Positions 50,661 to 60,948 of a stretch of DNA of 64,000 bases are shown one piece after another. This DNA comes from an uncultured Clostridia bacterium (GTDB lineage: Bacteria > Bacillota > Clostridia > TANB77 > CAG-508), in assembly GCA_947628085.1 (NCBI GenBank), contig CANQYM010000003.1, positions 1 through 64,000 of the forward strand, in the 5' to 3' direction. Under the pieces are notes generated by a model. That model did not search any database. It was not told the DNA's origin and saw nothing but the letters and a program-made list of their open reading frames with translations. Numbering within the stretch: the stretch's first letter is position 1; each line of letters opens with the position of its first letter. The position numbers and the translations under genes were made by a program.

Positions 50661-50687
50661 AAAATCCCAAATTTCTTGGGATTTTTT
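50661..50687 (+). terminator. tRNA gene terminator
   Basis: AAAATCCCAA-atttc-TTGGGATTTTTT. Confidence 0.85.
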
Positions 50688-50918
50688 CTTTTTTATAAAT
50701 CTTGATAAAGTTTGAGAAAAGGCTTTAAATAAAGCTTTTTTTATTTTTACCTTTTTAAAACTTTCTTAAAATTTTATAGACTTTCTTGATTTACATTCCC
50801 AATAAGATTTGGGGAATGTGTTAATTATTAATTAAAGATAGACAATTTATTAGTTTAAGTGATATAATAATAGTATGGTTATTATGTGCAAAACTTTAAT
50901 AGGCAGAAAGGAGAAAAT

Positions 50919-50972
50919 ATGGAAAATAGTGAAAAATATGAAAAAAGTTTAATAAATGAGCGGACAATATAG
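50919..50972 (+). CDS. 17-codon ORF overlapping the start of 50956..51627 (leader peptide or frameshifted true start)
   Basis: AAAGGAGAAAAT-ATG reads MENSEKYEKSLINERTI*; offset 37 nt from ATG 50956. Confidence 0.4.
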   Translation: MENSEKYEKSLINERTI

Positions 50973-51627
50973 ATATCAATATTCTTATGTTGATTTAGAA
51001 GAAGTTTTGAAATGCCCGGAAGAATACATTATTCCAGAATGTTTAGAAGCTTGCAAGCAATTATGGAATAAAAACATAGAAACATTTATGGTTAGTAATG
51101 ATGATGATAGTAACATATATGTTTTAATCCAAAATTTATCTCCAAATAACAAAAAAATAATGGAAAAATTAATAGAAAGACATCCTGAAAGATATTATTA
51201 TGATGAGTTTAGAAAAACATATGGATTTAGTATGCCTAGTAAATCAAAGGAGGACGCAGAAGCTTTAGTTGTACTAACAGCTCCATTTAAAATGCAAGAT
51301 ACAGTTAGATTTCAAACTCCAGAGGATTTTTTAGATGACTATAAACGTACAGATGGTGAGTATATTATTACAGAGAATCATAGCATTATGCAAGATATAA
51401 ATCCAGAGTTAAAAGATGCAAAATTAGAAGATGCACTTAAAGCTACAGGCAAAGGAAATTTGTATGTACAATCAGAAAATAGAGTATATAGTAGCGAAAC
51501 ATTTAAAATGTGGCATGAAAGATATTTGAAAATGGTGAAAGAACATCCAGAACGAACTGATAAATATACAAAATTAGATAAAAGTCAAGAAAATAATAAA
51601 GATGGTGGAGAGTATCCAACTTTTTAA
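50956..51627 (+). CDS. Hypothetical protein (223 aa)
   Basis: Long ORF with coding-like composition, no recognised domain. Confidence 0.7.
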   Translation: MSGQYRYQYSYVDLEEVLKCPEEYIIPECLEACKQLWNKNIETFMVSNDDDSNIYVLIQNLSPNNKKIMEKLIERHPERYYYDEFRKTYGFSMPSKSKEDAEALVVLTAPFKMQDTVRFQTPEDFLDDYKRTDGEYIITENHSIMQDINPELKDAKLEDALKATGKGNLYVQSENRVYSSETFKMWHERYLKMVKEHPERTDKYTKLDKSQENNKDGGEYPTF

Positions 51628-51738
51628 TTGGTGGCGATACAGGCAGAAACTACTAGATTCGTATTAACACCCAATGTAGCGCCAAAAGGAAAGTTTTTAT
51701 TGAAATATCAGCAATGTCAGGCGTTCGTTGCTACCAAT

Positions 51739-51776
51739 AAAAAAAGCTAGATTTAAATAATTTCTAGCTTTTTTTA
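51739..51776. terminator. Bidirectional terminator
   Basis: AAAAAAGCTAGA...TCTAGCTTTTTT. Confidence 0.8.
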
Positions 51777-51787
51777 TTTTTAAAATT

Positions 51788-52018
51788 TTATTTCTCAACT
51801 AATGTATATGACCCGTCTTCTTGTACTTCAAGTTCAAATCCAGCATTTTCAATCGCTGAAGTTATTTTAAAAATTTCTTCATTATTACTTAAAGTATCGC
51901 CAAGATCTTTTTTAGCACTGTTTACCATTTTTATATACATTGCTATTACCACAATAACTAAAACTATTATAATAGCTAAAAATATTTTATTTAATTTATT
52001 CATAATATATTCCTCCAT
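51788..52018 (-). CDS. Small membrane-anchored hypothetical protein
   Basis: N-terminal TM segment (IFLAIIIVLVIVVIAMYI); likely start MNKLNK. Confidence 0.65.
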   Translation of the reverse strand: MEEYIMNKLNKIFLAIIIVLVIVVIAMYIKMVNSAKKDLGDTLSNNEEIFKITSAIENAGFELEVQEDGSYTLVEK

Positions 52019-52081
52019 TTCTTTTTATAGAATTTTTCTTTTAAAAAGTTGTCAAAAAGTTGTCAAATTTATCATATAAAA

Positions 52082-53047
52082 TTATTCATATATAATCATA
52101 TCTTTATATGTTTCAACTGGCTCTACTATTTCTTTAAAATGATCTTGAACATAGTCATAACTATAATATGATGATAAATAAGCTCCTTCATCTTCAGAAA
52201 TTGTAGTTACACTTTCTATTAAAAAGTCATTATTTAATTTTACTACCATTTTTAGATCATCTGGTATTTTATAGACTTTAAATTGTCTATTTATAATATC
52301 AACATAGTAGTAAGCTGGATTTAGTGAAGCTAATAGTATTTCTTTAAAACCTGATGGAATATATGCAAGTGTTGTTTCTCTAACTTCATTAACTTTATGA
52401 TTTTCAATAATTTCTTCTATGTTTTCTCCTGGTGCTAGATGGTTCTTTACATCTGTATAAGTATAATTATTAGTGTTTTCATCTAAATTTAGTTTATAAT
52501 ATTTTTGATTTTTCAAATCAATGAAACTTATATCATTTGGTAATGAATAGTTATGTTTTTCTTCAATGCTATCGTAAAATGATGACTCTTCGATTATTTT
52601 ATTTCCAACTCTTTTTGTAAAGAAATTCATTCCATAATATCCTTGTTTTTCTGTTTTACCATCAAAGCTTTGGTTCATACTATAATTTTCTTCAGAAAAA
52701 CTATTAGCAATTAAATAAAATCTATAAAAAGCAATAAATTTATAAACAGATATAAGTAAATAAATAATTAGAATAATAATTAATACTTTTAAACTTGCTC
52801 CAAGTTTCTTTTTTATTTCTTTTTTTTTAATTTCCTTTTCAGTTGATTCAACTTCATCATTTAATAAATATTCGAAACTTACATCAAATTTTTTAACTAT
52901 TTCTTGTATTTTATCTGTATCTGGTTTGGTTTCCCCATTCTCCCATTTAGATACTGCTTGTCTAGAAACATTAATTTCATTTCCAAATTCTTCTTGAGAT
53001 AGTCCTTTTTCTTTTCGTAATTTAATTAGTTTCTCACTTAACTTCAT
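52082..53047 (-). CDS. XRE-family HTH protein with a TM segment and C-terminal extracytoplasmic region
   Basis: MKLSEKLIKLRKEKGLSQEEFGNEINVSRQAVSKWENGETKPD; TM VLIIILIIYLLISVYKF. Confidence 0.9.
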   Translation of the reverse strand: MKLSEKLIKLRKEKGLSQEEFGNEINVSRQAVSKWENGETKPDTDKIQEIVKKFDVSFEYLLNDEVESTEKEIKKKEIKKKLGASLKVLIIILIIYLLISVYKFIAFYRFYLIANSFSEENYSMNQSFDGKTEKQGYYGMNFFTKRVGNKIIEESSFYDSIEEKHNYSLPNDISFIDLKNQKYYKLNLDENTNNYTYTDVKNHLAPGENIEEIIENHKVNEVRETTLAYIPSGFKEILLASLNPAYYYVDIINRQFKVYKIPDDLKMVVKLNNDFLIESVTTISEDEGAYLSSYYSYDYVQDHFKEIVEPVETYKDMIIYE

Positions 53048-53151
53048 TTGTATCACCCTCTTTCAAAATATAATTTATAATTATATTTTAATAAAATCTA
53101 TTGTTCATATCTACCATTTTGCACTTGAAATTTGTCAACTTTAGCTTACAT

Positions 53152-54363
53152 TTAATATTCTTGGCCTAAAATATTATAAATATGATCCAATTCAGATTTT
53201 AAAGTGTTATAAAGAGAACTATCTATATTTTTTTCTCCATTATTAAATCTATTTATTTCATTTTCTATATCTAACAATTTATATCTTCTTGTTTTTCCTT
53301 TATCAAACATATATATAGGTGTGTAGTCTGCTGAATCAATAGTTATTTTTTTATTATCTTTATAATGTTTTGTAACTTTTAAGTTTAATATTGCAGATTG
53401 TTTTGTATATTCTTTTACTTGTCCAGAAATAAAATTACCTAATGAAAAAACTGTGAAACAATCTTTATTTGTACCATCTTGCATAGTTACTTCTCTTTTT
53501 TCCATTTTTTGTAACACATGTGGATGTCCACCTAAAACAATATCTGCACCACTTTCGATAAGAAGATTGTTTAATCTAATTTGCTCCTCATTAGGAGAAG
53601 TTTGATATTCTATTCCCCAATGCATTATTGCTATAATTAAATCAACATTTTCTTCTTTCATTTTTTCCAAATCTGAAACAATTTTTTCATCATTAATTAA
53701 ATTTATACAATATTCCTTACCCTTTGGAACTGCTATTCCATTAGTTCCATAAGAATATGCAACTATTCCAATTTTTATTCCTTTAACTTCTGTAACTAAT
53801 AATTTTGATGCATCTTCTTCTGTTTTATAAGTACCTGTATGAAGTAAGCCCACTTTATCTAGTTCATCTATTGTATTAGATATTCCTGTAAAACCTTAGT
53901 CTAAAGCATGATTATTTGTTGTTGATAAAACATCAAGGCCTAATTCTTTTAAATCTGTAGCAATGTGCTCAGGTGTATTAAAAGTTGGATAACTTTCATA
54001 TCCAATATCTTTTCCAGCAAGAGTTGTTTCTAAATTTCCAATTGCTAAATCTGCATTTTCAATATATTGTTTTATATCTTCAAAAACATATGAAAAATCA
54101 TAATCTCCCAAGCTTGAATCATAAGCATCATTATATTGAGTGTTATGACACATAATATCTCCTATAACAGATATGTTAATTGTTTCATCTTCTGGAGTTT
54201 TCTCTTCTATCGCATTTATTTCATTATTTAATTCTTGATTTTGACTATTTTCTAGCTCTTTTTCTGGAGCATAAACTCTTTTAGAAAAAAATATGGATAA
54301 CGTACACAAAACAATTAAAAATAAAACTACTATGAATATTTTAAAAATGATTTTCTTTTTCAT
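53152..54363 (-). pseudogene. CapA/PgsA-family metallophosphatase-like protein interrupted by an in-frame UAA
   Basis: Two same-frame ORFs: ...LGLDVLSTTNNHALD* then GFTGISNTIDELDKVGLLHTGTYKTEEDASK...; motifs GDIMCHNTQ, NNHALD, GGHPHVLQ. Confidence 0.88.
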
Positions 54364-54439
54364 ATTTTTACCGCACCTTTCCACCTTCTATCAACAAAAA
54401 GGTATATAATTTATTTTCTCCATGTTATATTATAAAAAT

Positions 54440-54472
54440 AAAAGCACTAGCATATTTTGTGTTAGTGCTTTT
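54440..54472 (-). terminator. asnS terminator
   Basis: AAAAGCACTAGC/GTTAGTGCTTTT. Confidence 0.8.
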
Positions 54473-54488
54473 AAAATTTTTCATAAGT

Positions 54489-55892
54489 TTAGAATTCGCA
54501 ATTTTTTGGTGTTCTTGGGAATGGAATAACATCACGAATATTTTGCATTCCTGTAATATACATCATTAGTCTTTCAAAGCCTAATCCAAATCCACTATGT
54601 GGAACACTTCCATATTTTCTTAAATCTAAGTACCACCAATAATCTTTTTCATCCATTTTTAAATCTTTTATTTTATTTTGTAATTTCTCTAAACTATCTT
54701 CTCTTTGGCTTCCTCCAATTATTTCTCCTATTCCCGGAGCTAGAAGGTCAGTTGCAGCAACTGTTTTGCCATCTGGATTTAATTTCATATAAAATGCTTT
54801 TATTTCTGCTGGATAGTCTGTAACAAAAACTGGTTTTTTAAATATTTTTTCGCTTAAATATCTTTCATGTTCTGTTTGAAGATCTACTCCCCAAGATACT
54901 TTATATTCAAATTCATCATTATGTTTTTCTAATTCTTTTATTGCATCTGTATAGCTTATTCTTCCAAAATCAGAATTTACTACATTATTTAGTCTTTCAA
55001 GTAATGTTTTATCTATAAAATTGTTGAAAAATTCCATTTCTTCTGGACAATTTTCCAAAACATATTTTATAACAAATTTTAGCATATCTTCTGCTAAATT
55101 CATATCATCTTTTAAATCTGCAAAACTTATTTCAGGTTCTATCATCCAAAATTCAGCAGCATGTTTTACTGTATTTGAATTTTCTGCTCTGAATGTTGGA
55201 CCAAAAGTATAAACATTTCTAAAAGCAAATGCATAAGTTTCAACATTTAATTGACCACTAACTGTAAGATGTGCTGGCTTTCCAAAAAAGTCTTTTGAAA
55301 AATCTACTTCTCCATCTTCTAATTTATCCACATTTTTTAAATCAAAAGTGTTTAAATTAAACATTTCGCCTGCACCTTCTGCATCACTTCCTGTGATTAT
55401 TGGTGTGTGAACATATACAAAGTTTCTTTCTTGGAAAAATTTGTGTATAGCATAAGATAAAACTGAACGAACTCTAAATACTGCATTAAATGTATTTGTT
55501 CTTGGTCTTAAATGGGCTATTGTTCTCAAATATTCCATTGTATGTCTTTTCTTTTGTAAAGGATATTCTGGATCTGATAAAGCTACTAGCTTTACTTTTT
55601 TTGCTTTTATTTCAAATGGTTGCTTTGCATTTTCTGTTTTTACAACAGTTCCTAAAACTATTATTGATGAGCTTAAAGTTAATTTACATATGTCATCAAA
55701 ATTTTCTAAAGTGTTGTTAAAAACAATTTGCAAATTTTTGAAAAAAGATCCGTCGTTTAATTCAATAAATCCAAATGTTTTAGAATCTCTAACTGTTCTA
55801 ACCCATCCAGAAACTTGTACATCTTTTGAATAATATTTTTCTGAATTTCTATATAGTTCTCTAACAAGTATATTATCCATAACTTCCTCCAC
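54489..55892 (-). CDS. asnS: Asparaginyl-tRNA synthetase
   Basis: [73 protein letters not shown]. Confidence 0.97.
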   Translation of the reverse strand: MEEVMDNILVRELYRNSEKYYSKDVQVSGWVRTVRDSKTFGFIELNDGSFFKNLQIVFNNTLENFDDICKLTLSSSIIVLGTVVKTENAKQPFEIKAKKVKLVALSDPEYPLQKKRHTMEYLRTIAHLRPRTNTFNAVFRVRSVLSYAIHKFFQERNFVYVHTPIITGSDAEGAGEMFNLNTFDLKNVDKLEDGEVDFSKDFFGKPAHLTVSGQLNVETYAFAFRNVYTFGPTFRAENSNTVKHAAEFWMIEPEISFADLKDDMNLAEDMLKFVIKYVLENCPEEMEFFNNFIDKTLLERLNNVVNSDFGRISYTDAIKELEKHNDEFEYKVSWGVDLQTEHERYLSEKIFKKPVFVTDYPAEIKAFYMKLNPDGKTVAATDLLAPGIGEIIGGSQREDSLEKLQNKIKDLKMDEKDYWWYLDLRKYGSVPHSGFGLGFERLMMYITGMQNIRDVIPFPRTPKNCEF

Positions 55893-55962
55893 AATTTATT
55901 TTCATATAATTTAACTTTCTGTATTATACAAAATTATATGCATTTTTGCAATACTTCAAGGC

Positions 55963-56823
55963 TTATAAGAATTTGATTTTTTCTGTTTCATCTATTCTTT
56001 CAAATCCAATTTTCTCATATGCAGAAATAGCAGATTCATTTTGAGGACTTACATGTAAAACAATGAATTTACATCCATTTTCTAGTAATTGTTCGCATAA
56101 AGCATATACACATCTTTTAGCATAACCTTGTCCTCTATGTTTTTTTAATGTTACTACTCCTCCAATTGCACATCCATTTACTTGCTTTCTAACAGTAACT
56201 GCTTGACAAACAATTTCTTTTTCTTCATTTCTTAAAACATATAATCCTTTTTTAATAAAAATTTTAGCAATTTTTCTTGCTTCTTCATCTGGGCATTCTT
56301 TTCCATTATAAGTATACAAATACATTTCTCTTATTAACTCTTTAAGAGTTTTCATTTCTATTTCTTCTTCTATTTTTTCAACTTTTTCATCTGTTTTTAG
56401 AAGATATTTATCTTTAAATTCAGTAAATTTAAAAATATATTTATATTCACTTTCAAGCATTTTTCTCTTTGTTTTTCTAACATAAAGTTTAGCAATTTTT
56501 CTTGCCATTTCTTTTGTTGCCAAAACTTCTTCAAGATTAACATCATGCTTAACAAGTGTATTTACTAAAAATTCAGCTACTTCATCAGTTAATTTGCCAT
56601 GTGGAGCATATAATAGCAAGCCTTCTTTATCATCATCTACTAAAAATATAGCTTCTACTCTTCCATTATCTTCTATTCTTCCTAAAAACCATTTTTTTAT
56701 CTTTCTTTCATGATGCTCCATTAATATTCCTATCATTATTTCGTTTTTAGCTTCATCTTTTAGAAGTATGTGCAAATTATTTTTTAAAAACTCTTTTTTT
56801 GAACCGTATCTAATAAATTCCAT
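55963..56823 (-). CDS. GNAT family N-acetyltransferase
   Basis: C-terminal IGGVVTLKKHRGQGYAKRCVYALCEQLLENG...NESAISAYEKIGF. Confidence 0.9.
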   Translation of the reverse strand: MEFIRYGSKKEFLKNNLHILLKDEAKNEIMIGILMEHHERKIKKWFLGRIEDNGRVEAIFLVDDDKEGLLLYAPHGKLTDEVAEFLVNTLVKHDVNLEEVLATKEMARKIAKLYVRKTKRKMLESEYKYIFKFTEFKDKYLLKTDEKVEKIEEEIEMKTLKELIREMYLYTYNGKECPDEEARKIAKIFIKKGLYVLRNEEKEIVCQAVTVRKQVNGCAIGGVVTLKKHRGQGYAKRCVYALCEQLLENGCKFIVLHVSPQNESAISAYEKIGFERIDETEKIKFL

Positions 56824-56876
56824 ATATCTTTTGTAACTCCTATTTTTATTCATTAATATAATATCAATGAATAAAG

Positions 56877-56918
56877 AAAAAAGCAAGGATTTTACGCATT
56901 AAATCCTTGCTTTTTTTT
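56877..56918 (-). terminator. mazF-like gene terminator
   Basis: AAAAGCAAGGATTT...AAATCCTTGCTTTTTTTT. Confidence 0.85.
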
Positions 56919-57267
56919 AATTGTCCAATCCAAAACTTATACCAATAGCGCTATTTACCTTACTCATAACTATATTATCATCTATATGACCAATTTTTTC
57001 TTTAAGTCTACTTTTATCTATAGTTCTTATCTGCTCTGTTAAAACAACAGAGTCAGACTTTAATCCATTATTTTCAGATCCTATTTCTATATGAGTAGGT
57101 AATTTGTTTTTACCTGTTTGTGATGTAATTGCAGCTGCTATTACTGTTGGACTATACTTATTTCCAGTATCATTTTGTATGATTAAAACAGGTCTAATAC
57201 CACCTTGCTCTGATCCTACAACTGGACTTAAATCTGCATAAAACATGTCTCCTCTTTTTATTATCAT
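56917..57267 (-). CDS. mazF: MazF/PemK (NdoA-like) endoribonuclease toxin
   Basis: [64 protein letters not shown] before ATG 57267. Confidence 0.93.
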   Translation of the reverse strand: MIIKRGDMFYADLSPVVGSEQGGIRPVLIIQNDTGNKYSPTVIAAAITSQTGKNKLPTHIEIGSENNGLKSDSVVLTEQIRTIDKSRLKEKIGHIDDNIVMSKVNSAIGISFGLDN

Positions 57268-57320
57268 ATTTTTCACTCCTATTATATTTACATATAGAAT
57301 AGAATTGTTGATAATTAAAA

Positions 57321-57920
57321 TTATTTAATTTTTATATCATTATATTTTATGCGTATACAAGTTTTTTTGGTATTGTCTTTAATTAGTAATTCTGTCGGAA
57401 TTTTTGTGTTCTTAGTTAAATGCAGTTCTTTATATTTTATATATGTACTTAAATTATTTTTTAATTCTGTTTCTAAAATTATTTCATCATCTTTTTCATA
57501 TTTTTTTGATTCATTATTTTTATAATCATTAATAAATGTATTTAAAAATAAATTATTATTTAAAACTTCCTCATATTTTTCATAAATTTTTTCCATATTT
57601 ATTTTTGTGTTCGTTATTTTTAAAGTATTATTATTTGCTTCTACTGTCATACCCTTTATGCTGTCTGGACTATTTACTATAAATTTACTACTATTTTTTT
57701 CTACTATTTGATTCATATTATAATTATTTTGTGTTTTATTGCTTATAACTAATATATCTACATTTGCTTCATATTCTTCTAAATTTTCTAAAATATTATC
57801 AACAACTTCATCTTGATTTATATTTTTATTATTTCCTAAAACACAAAAAATATAATAGAAAATTAAAAAAAGTATAATACAAATTAAAACAAAAATTAAC
57901 AAAATTTTTTTAACCTTCAT
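57321..57920 (-). CDS. Membrane-anchored hypothetical protein
   Basis: N-terminal TM; SD GAGGTGG before ATG 57920. Confidence 0.75.
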   Translation of the reverse strand: MKVKKILLIFVLICIILFLIFYYIFCVLGNNKNINQDEVVDNILENLEEYEANVDILVISNKTQNNYNMNQIVEKNSSKFIVNSPDSIKGMTVEANNNTLKITNTKINMEKIYEKYEEVLNNNLFLNTFINDYKNNESKKYEKDDEIILETELKNNLSTYIKYKELHLTKNTKIPTELLIKDNTKKTCIRIKYNDIKIK

Positions 57921-58031
57921 TTTCCACCTCAAAATTTGATAAAAGTTTTTATATCAAAATTTATTTTTTTGTTTTCAGTTTATGACAAAAGTTTAGTTAT
58001 AAAATTTTGTAATTTTTATTTTAAATAAAAA

Positions 58032-58068
58032 AAGATGAAAGAAGACTTTTAATTCCTACTTTCATCTT
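58032..58068 (-). terminator. dus gene terminator-like hairpin
   Basis: AAGATGAAAG/CTTTCATCTT. Confidence 0.7.
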
Positions 58069-58088
58069 ACCACTTTGCAAAATTCATA

Positions 58089-59072
58089 TTATGCTTTATT
58101 TATTTCAAAATATTCTTTTAAAATTTCTTGAAATTTTTCTTTACTTTCTACTTTATTTATTGCTTCTCTAATCATAGTTGCATTTGGCATTCCCTTCACA
58201 TACCAAGCAATGTGTTTTCTAATTTCTCTTGTTGCTGTATACTCGCCTTTTTCTTCTAATAATAAGTTAAAATGTTCCAAAATAACTTTATATTTTTCTT
58301 CATTTGAAATAGGTTCTAATTTTTCTCCAGTTTCCAAAAAGTGTGTTATCTGTTTAAAAATCCATGGATTACCTAATGAAGCCCTTCCTATCATAATTCC
58401 GTCAACACCAGTTTCTTCAAAAATTTTCAGCGCATCCTCTTCTGTTTTTATATCTCCATTTCCTATAACTGGAATTTTTACTGCATCTTTTACTTTTTTT
58501 ATTATATCCCAATCTGCTGTTCCCGAATAAAATTCTGTTCTTGTTCTTCCATGAACAATTATTGCATCAGCTCCTGCTTTTTCTATAATTTGAGCTACCT
58601 CAACTGCAACAACATTTTCTTTATCCCAACCTTTTCTTATTTTCACAGTAACTGGTTTAGTTGCAGATTCTACAACTGCTTTTACTATTTTTTCTACCAA
58701 TTCTAAGTTTAATAATAATCTGCTTCCATCACCATTTTTTACAACTTTAGGGGCTGGGCATCCCATATTTATATCCAAAATATCTGCAAAATTGCAAATA
58801 AATTTTCCAGCTTTTTGCATTGTTTCAGGGTCGTTTCCAAATATTTGCATTGAAATTGGTCTTTTTTCACCTTCTGTATTTATCATATTAAGAGTCTTTT
58901 CATCTTCGTAGCAAATTGCTTTGCTACTTACCATTTCATTACATACTAATCCTGGATTTCCATATTTTTTGCAAATTTTTCTAAATGGTAAATCTGTTAT
59001 TCCTGCCATTGGTGCAAGTATAATATTATTTTCAAGTTCTACATTTCCTATTTTTAATTTTTTTAAATACAT
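58089..59072 (-). CDS. dusB: tRNA-dihydrouridine synthase (DusB type)
   Basis: LAPMAGITDLPFRKICKKYG, DINMGCPAPKVVKNGDGSRLL, VHGRTRTEFYSG, GNGDI, GIMIGRASLGNPWIF. Confidence 0.96.
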   Translation of the reverse strand: MYLKKLKIGNVELENNIILAPMAGITDLPFRKICKKYGNPGLVCNEMVSSKAICYEDEKTLNMINTEGEKRPISMQIFGNDPETMQKAGKFICNFADILDINMGCPAPKVVKNGDGSRLLLNLELVEKIVKAVVESATKPVTVKIRKGWDKENVVAVEVAQIIEKAGADAIIVHGRTRTEFYSGTADWDIIKKVKDAVKIPVIGNGDIKTEEDALKIFEETGVDGIMIGRASLGNPWIFKQITHFLETGEKLEPISNEEKYKVILEHFNLLLEEKGEYTATREIRKHIAWYVKGMPNATMIREAINKVESKEKFQEILKEYFEINKA

Positions 59073-59107
59073 ATACCCTCTTTTACTAAATTTTGTTTTA
59101 TACTAAA

Positions 59108-59141
59108 AAATGAATTTATAAAATATTTTATAAATTCATTT
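59108..59141 (-). terminator. rodA terminator-like hairpin
   Basis: AAATGAATTTATAAA/TTATAAATTCATTT. Confidence 0.65.
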
Positions 59142-59149
59142 CATTTATG

Positions 59150-60256
59150 CTATTCTACCAAAATTGCTTTCTGTCTTCTACTACTAATATTTAACAATAG
59201 GCCTATACATATGAAGTTTGTAACCATTGAACTACCTCCATAACTTACAAATGGTAACGGTACACCAGTTATTGGAAGTAACCCCATTGTCATTCCTATG
59301 TTTTCTACCATGTGAAAGAAAAATATTCCAGCTATTCCTATTGCTATATATGAACCTATATTGTCTTTTGCTGTTTTTGCTACATATATTGATTTTGTAA
59401 CTAATATTATATAGAGAATTGTTATTGTTCCTGTTGCTACAAATCCCATTTCTTCTCCTATAACAGAAAAAATAAAGTCTGTTGTTTTAGGATGAAGAAA
59501 TCCTAATTGTGTTTGATTTCCTTTAAACAATCCCATTCCAAAAATTTCACCTGCTCCTATGGCAAGTTTTGATTGATTTAAATTATAATTTGCACCTCTT
59601 AAATCTGTTTCTTGATTTAAGAAGCTATTAATTCTTTCTAATGCATGTGGTGGCAATTTAACATAAACAACTGGTAAAGCTACTGCAATTATAAGAAAAG
59701 TTGCTATTATATATTTTTTACTAATTCCAGATGTAAATATCATAAAAACTATTGCTGTAATATATGCAAGAGCTGTTCCATAGTCTGGTTCTTTTATTAT
59801 TAAAAATACTGGTATAATAGCAAAAAACATTACTATTGCCAATTTCCAAATTTTATTAATTTCTCTTCTTCCTTTTAATTGTGCTTTATTTATTATAAAT
59901 GCTAAAAATAAAATCGTTACTATTTTACCTAATTCAGAAGGTTGAAATGCTGTTTTTTCTCCTATTTTATACCAACTTCTAGCACCACTTATTGGTTCCA
60001 TGAATAATACACCAATAAGTAAAGCTATTATAATGATATATGCTAAGGTAGAAAATCTAACAATTACATTGTAATCTATTAATGATGCTAATACAAAAAA
60101 AGGTATTGCTATTAAAATCCACTTCACCTGTTTTTGAAATTCTTCATATTCAGTACTTTGTGTTGCAGAAAATAAAGCAATTAACCCAATTATTGTTAAA
60201 ATTACACTTACTATAAGTATTATCCATTCTGTGTTTTTAAGTAATTTCTTTCCCAT
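59150..60256 (-). CDS. rodA: RodA/FtsW SEDS protein
   Basis: SGARSWYKIGEKTAFQPSELGKIV, EPDYGTALAYI, FIFSVIGEEMGF, GVPLPFVSYGGSS. Confidence 0.95.
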   Translation of the reverse strand: MGKKLLKNTEWIILIVSVILTIIGLIALFSATQSTEYEEFQKQVKWILIAIPFFVLASLIDYNVIVRFSTLAYIIIIALLIGVLFMEPISGARSWYKIGEKTAFQPSELGKIVTILFLAFIINKAQLKGRREINKIWKLAIVMFFAIIPVFLIIKEPDYGTALAYITAIVFMIFTSGISKKYIIATFLIIAVALPVVYVKLPPHALERINSFLNQETDLRGANYNLNQSKLAIGAGEIFGMGLFKGNQTQLGFLHPKTTDFIFSVIGEEMGFVATGTITILYIILVTKSIYVAKTAKDNIGSYIAIGIAGIFFFHMVENIGMTMGLLPITGVPLPFVSYGGSSMVTNFICIGLLLNISSRRQKAILVE

Positions 60257-60268
60257 CAGTAATACTCC

Positions 60269-60922
60269 CTATTTATTTTTCTTTTGTTTATCTTTAGTTT
60301 TTTTTGATGTACTATTTCTTGGTTTTGCACTACTTTTTTTAGTTTCTTCTTTAACTTTAGTATCACTTTCGTTTCTATCTGCTTCTTCGGCTGCTTTTAA
60401 TAAATCATCAAAAGTAACATCGTCATCATCATCTTCATCTACTTCTTGAAATACCTCTTTTGCTTCTTCTGCATTTTCCTGAGAATTTTCATAGCTATCA
60501 GAAAGCTCTATTACACTTGGAACATCAAGTTTTTCTTGCTCAGGTTGTTCTTTATAAGAAGGCAAACCCATTTCTTTATTGAAATCTATTCCAGCATAGT
60601 CTTTAATTTTTTCTGCCATCATATCATTTTTTATATTAACGATTGGTATGTTTGCATATAATGCTGGTGCACCATTTGTTCCATCTTCATTTGTTTGATT
60701 TGTAAGTCTAACATCTATTAAGTTTTCATCTACTACAATATATTTTTTTATTACATCTATAATTTCTTGTTTCATTAATTCTAGAAAATCGGCTGAAACA
60801 TTGGCTCTATCTTGCATTAAAACTAAATGTAGTCTTTCCTTTGCTGCATCTTTTGAACCCAATTCTTTTTGTTGTTCTGTTTTTACCATTCTTTTGAAAA
60901 AATGTCCTAAATTTTCAAACAT
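60269..60922 (-). CDS. minE: MinE with a ~120-aa charged C-terminal extension
   Basis: SKDAAKERLHLVLMQDRANVSADFLELMKQEIIDVIKKYIVVDENLIDVRL, followed by an acidic then lysine-rich tail. Confidence 0.88.
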   Translation of the reverse strand: MFENLGHFFKRMVKTEQQKELGSKDAAKERLHLVLMQDRANVSADFLELMKQEIIDVIKKYIVVDENLIDVRLTNQTNEDGTNGAPALYANIPIVNIKNDMMAEKIKDYAGIDFNKEMGLPSYKEQPEQEKLDVPSVIELSDSYENSQENAEEAKEVFQEVDEDDDDDVTFDDLLKAAEEADRNESDTKVKEETKKSSAKPRNSTSKKTKDKQKKNK

Positions 60923-60948
60923 TGTCTTTCCTTACCTCCAACTTTTGT

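Noticed and set aside
53152-54384. UAA reassigned to sense (alternative genetic code)
   Set aside because: All other genes use TAA as a normal stop, so one internal UAA in the CapA gene is better explained as mutation, error or local readthrough.
47166-55892. T-box riboswitches upstream of proS or asnS
   Set aside because: No T-box sequence (e.g. GGGTGGNACCGCG) or long structured leader seen upstream of either gene.
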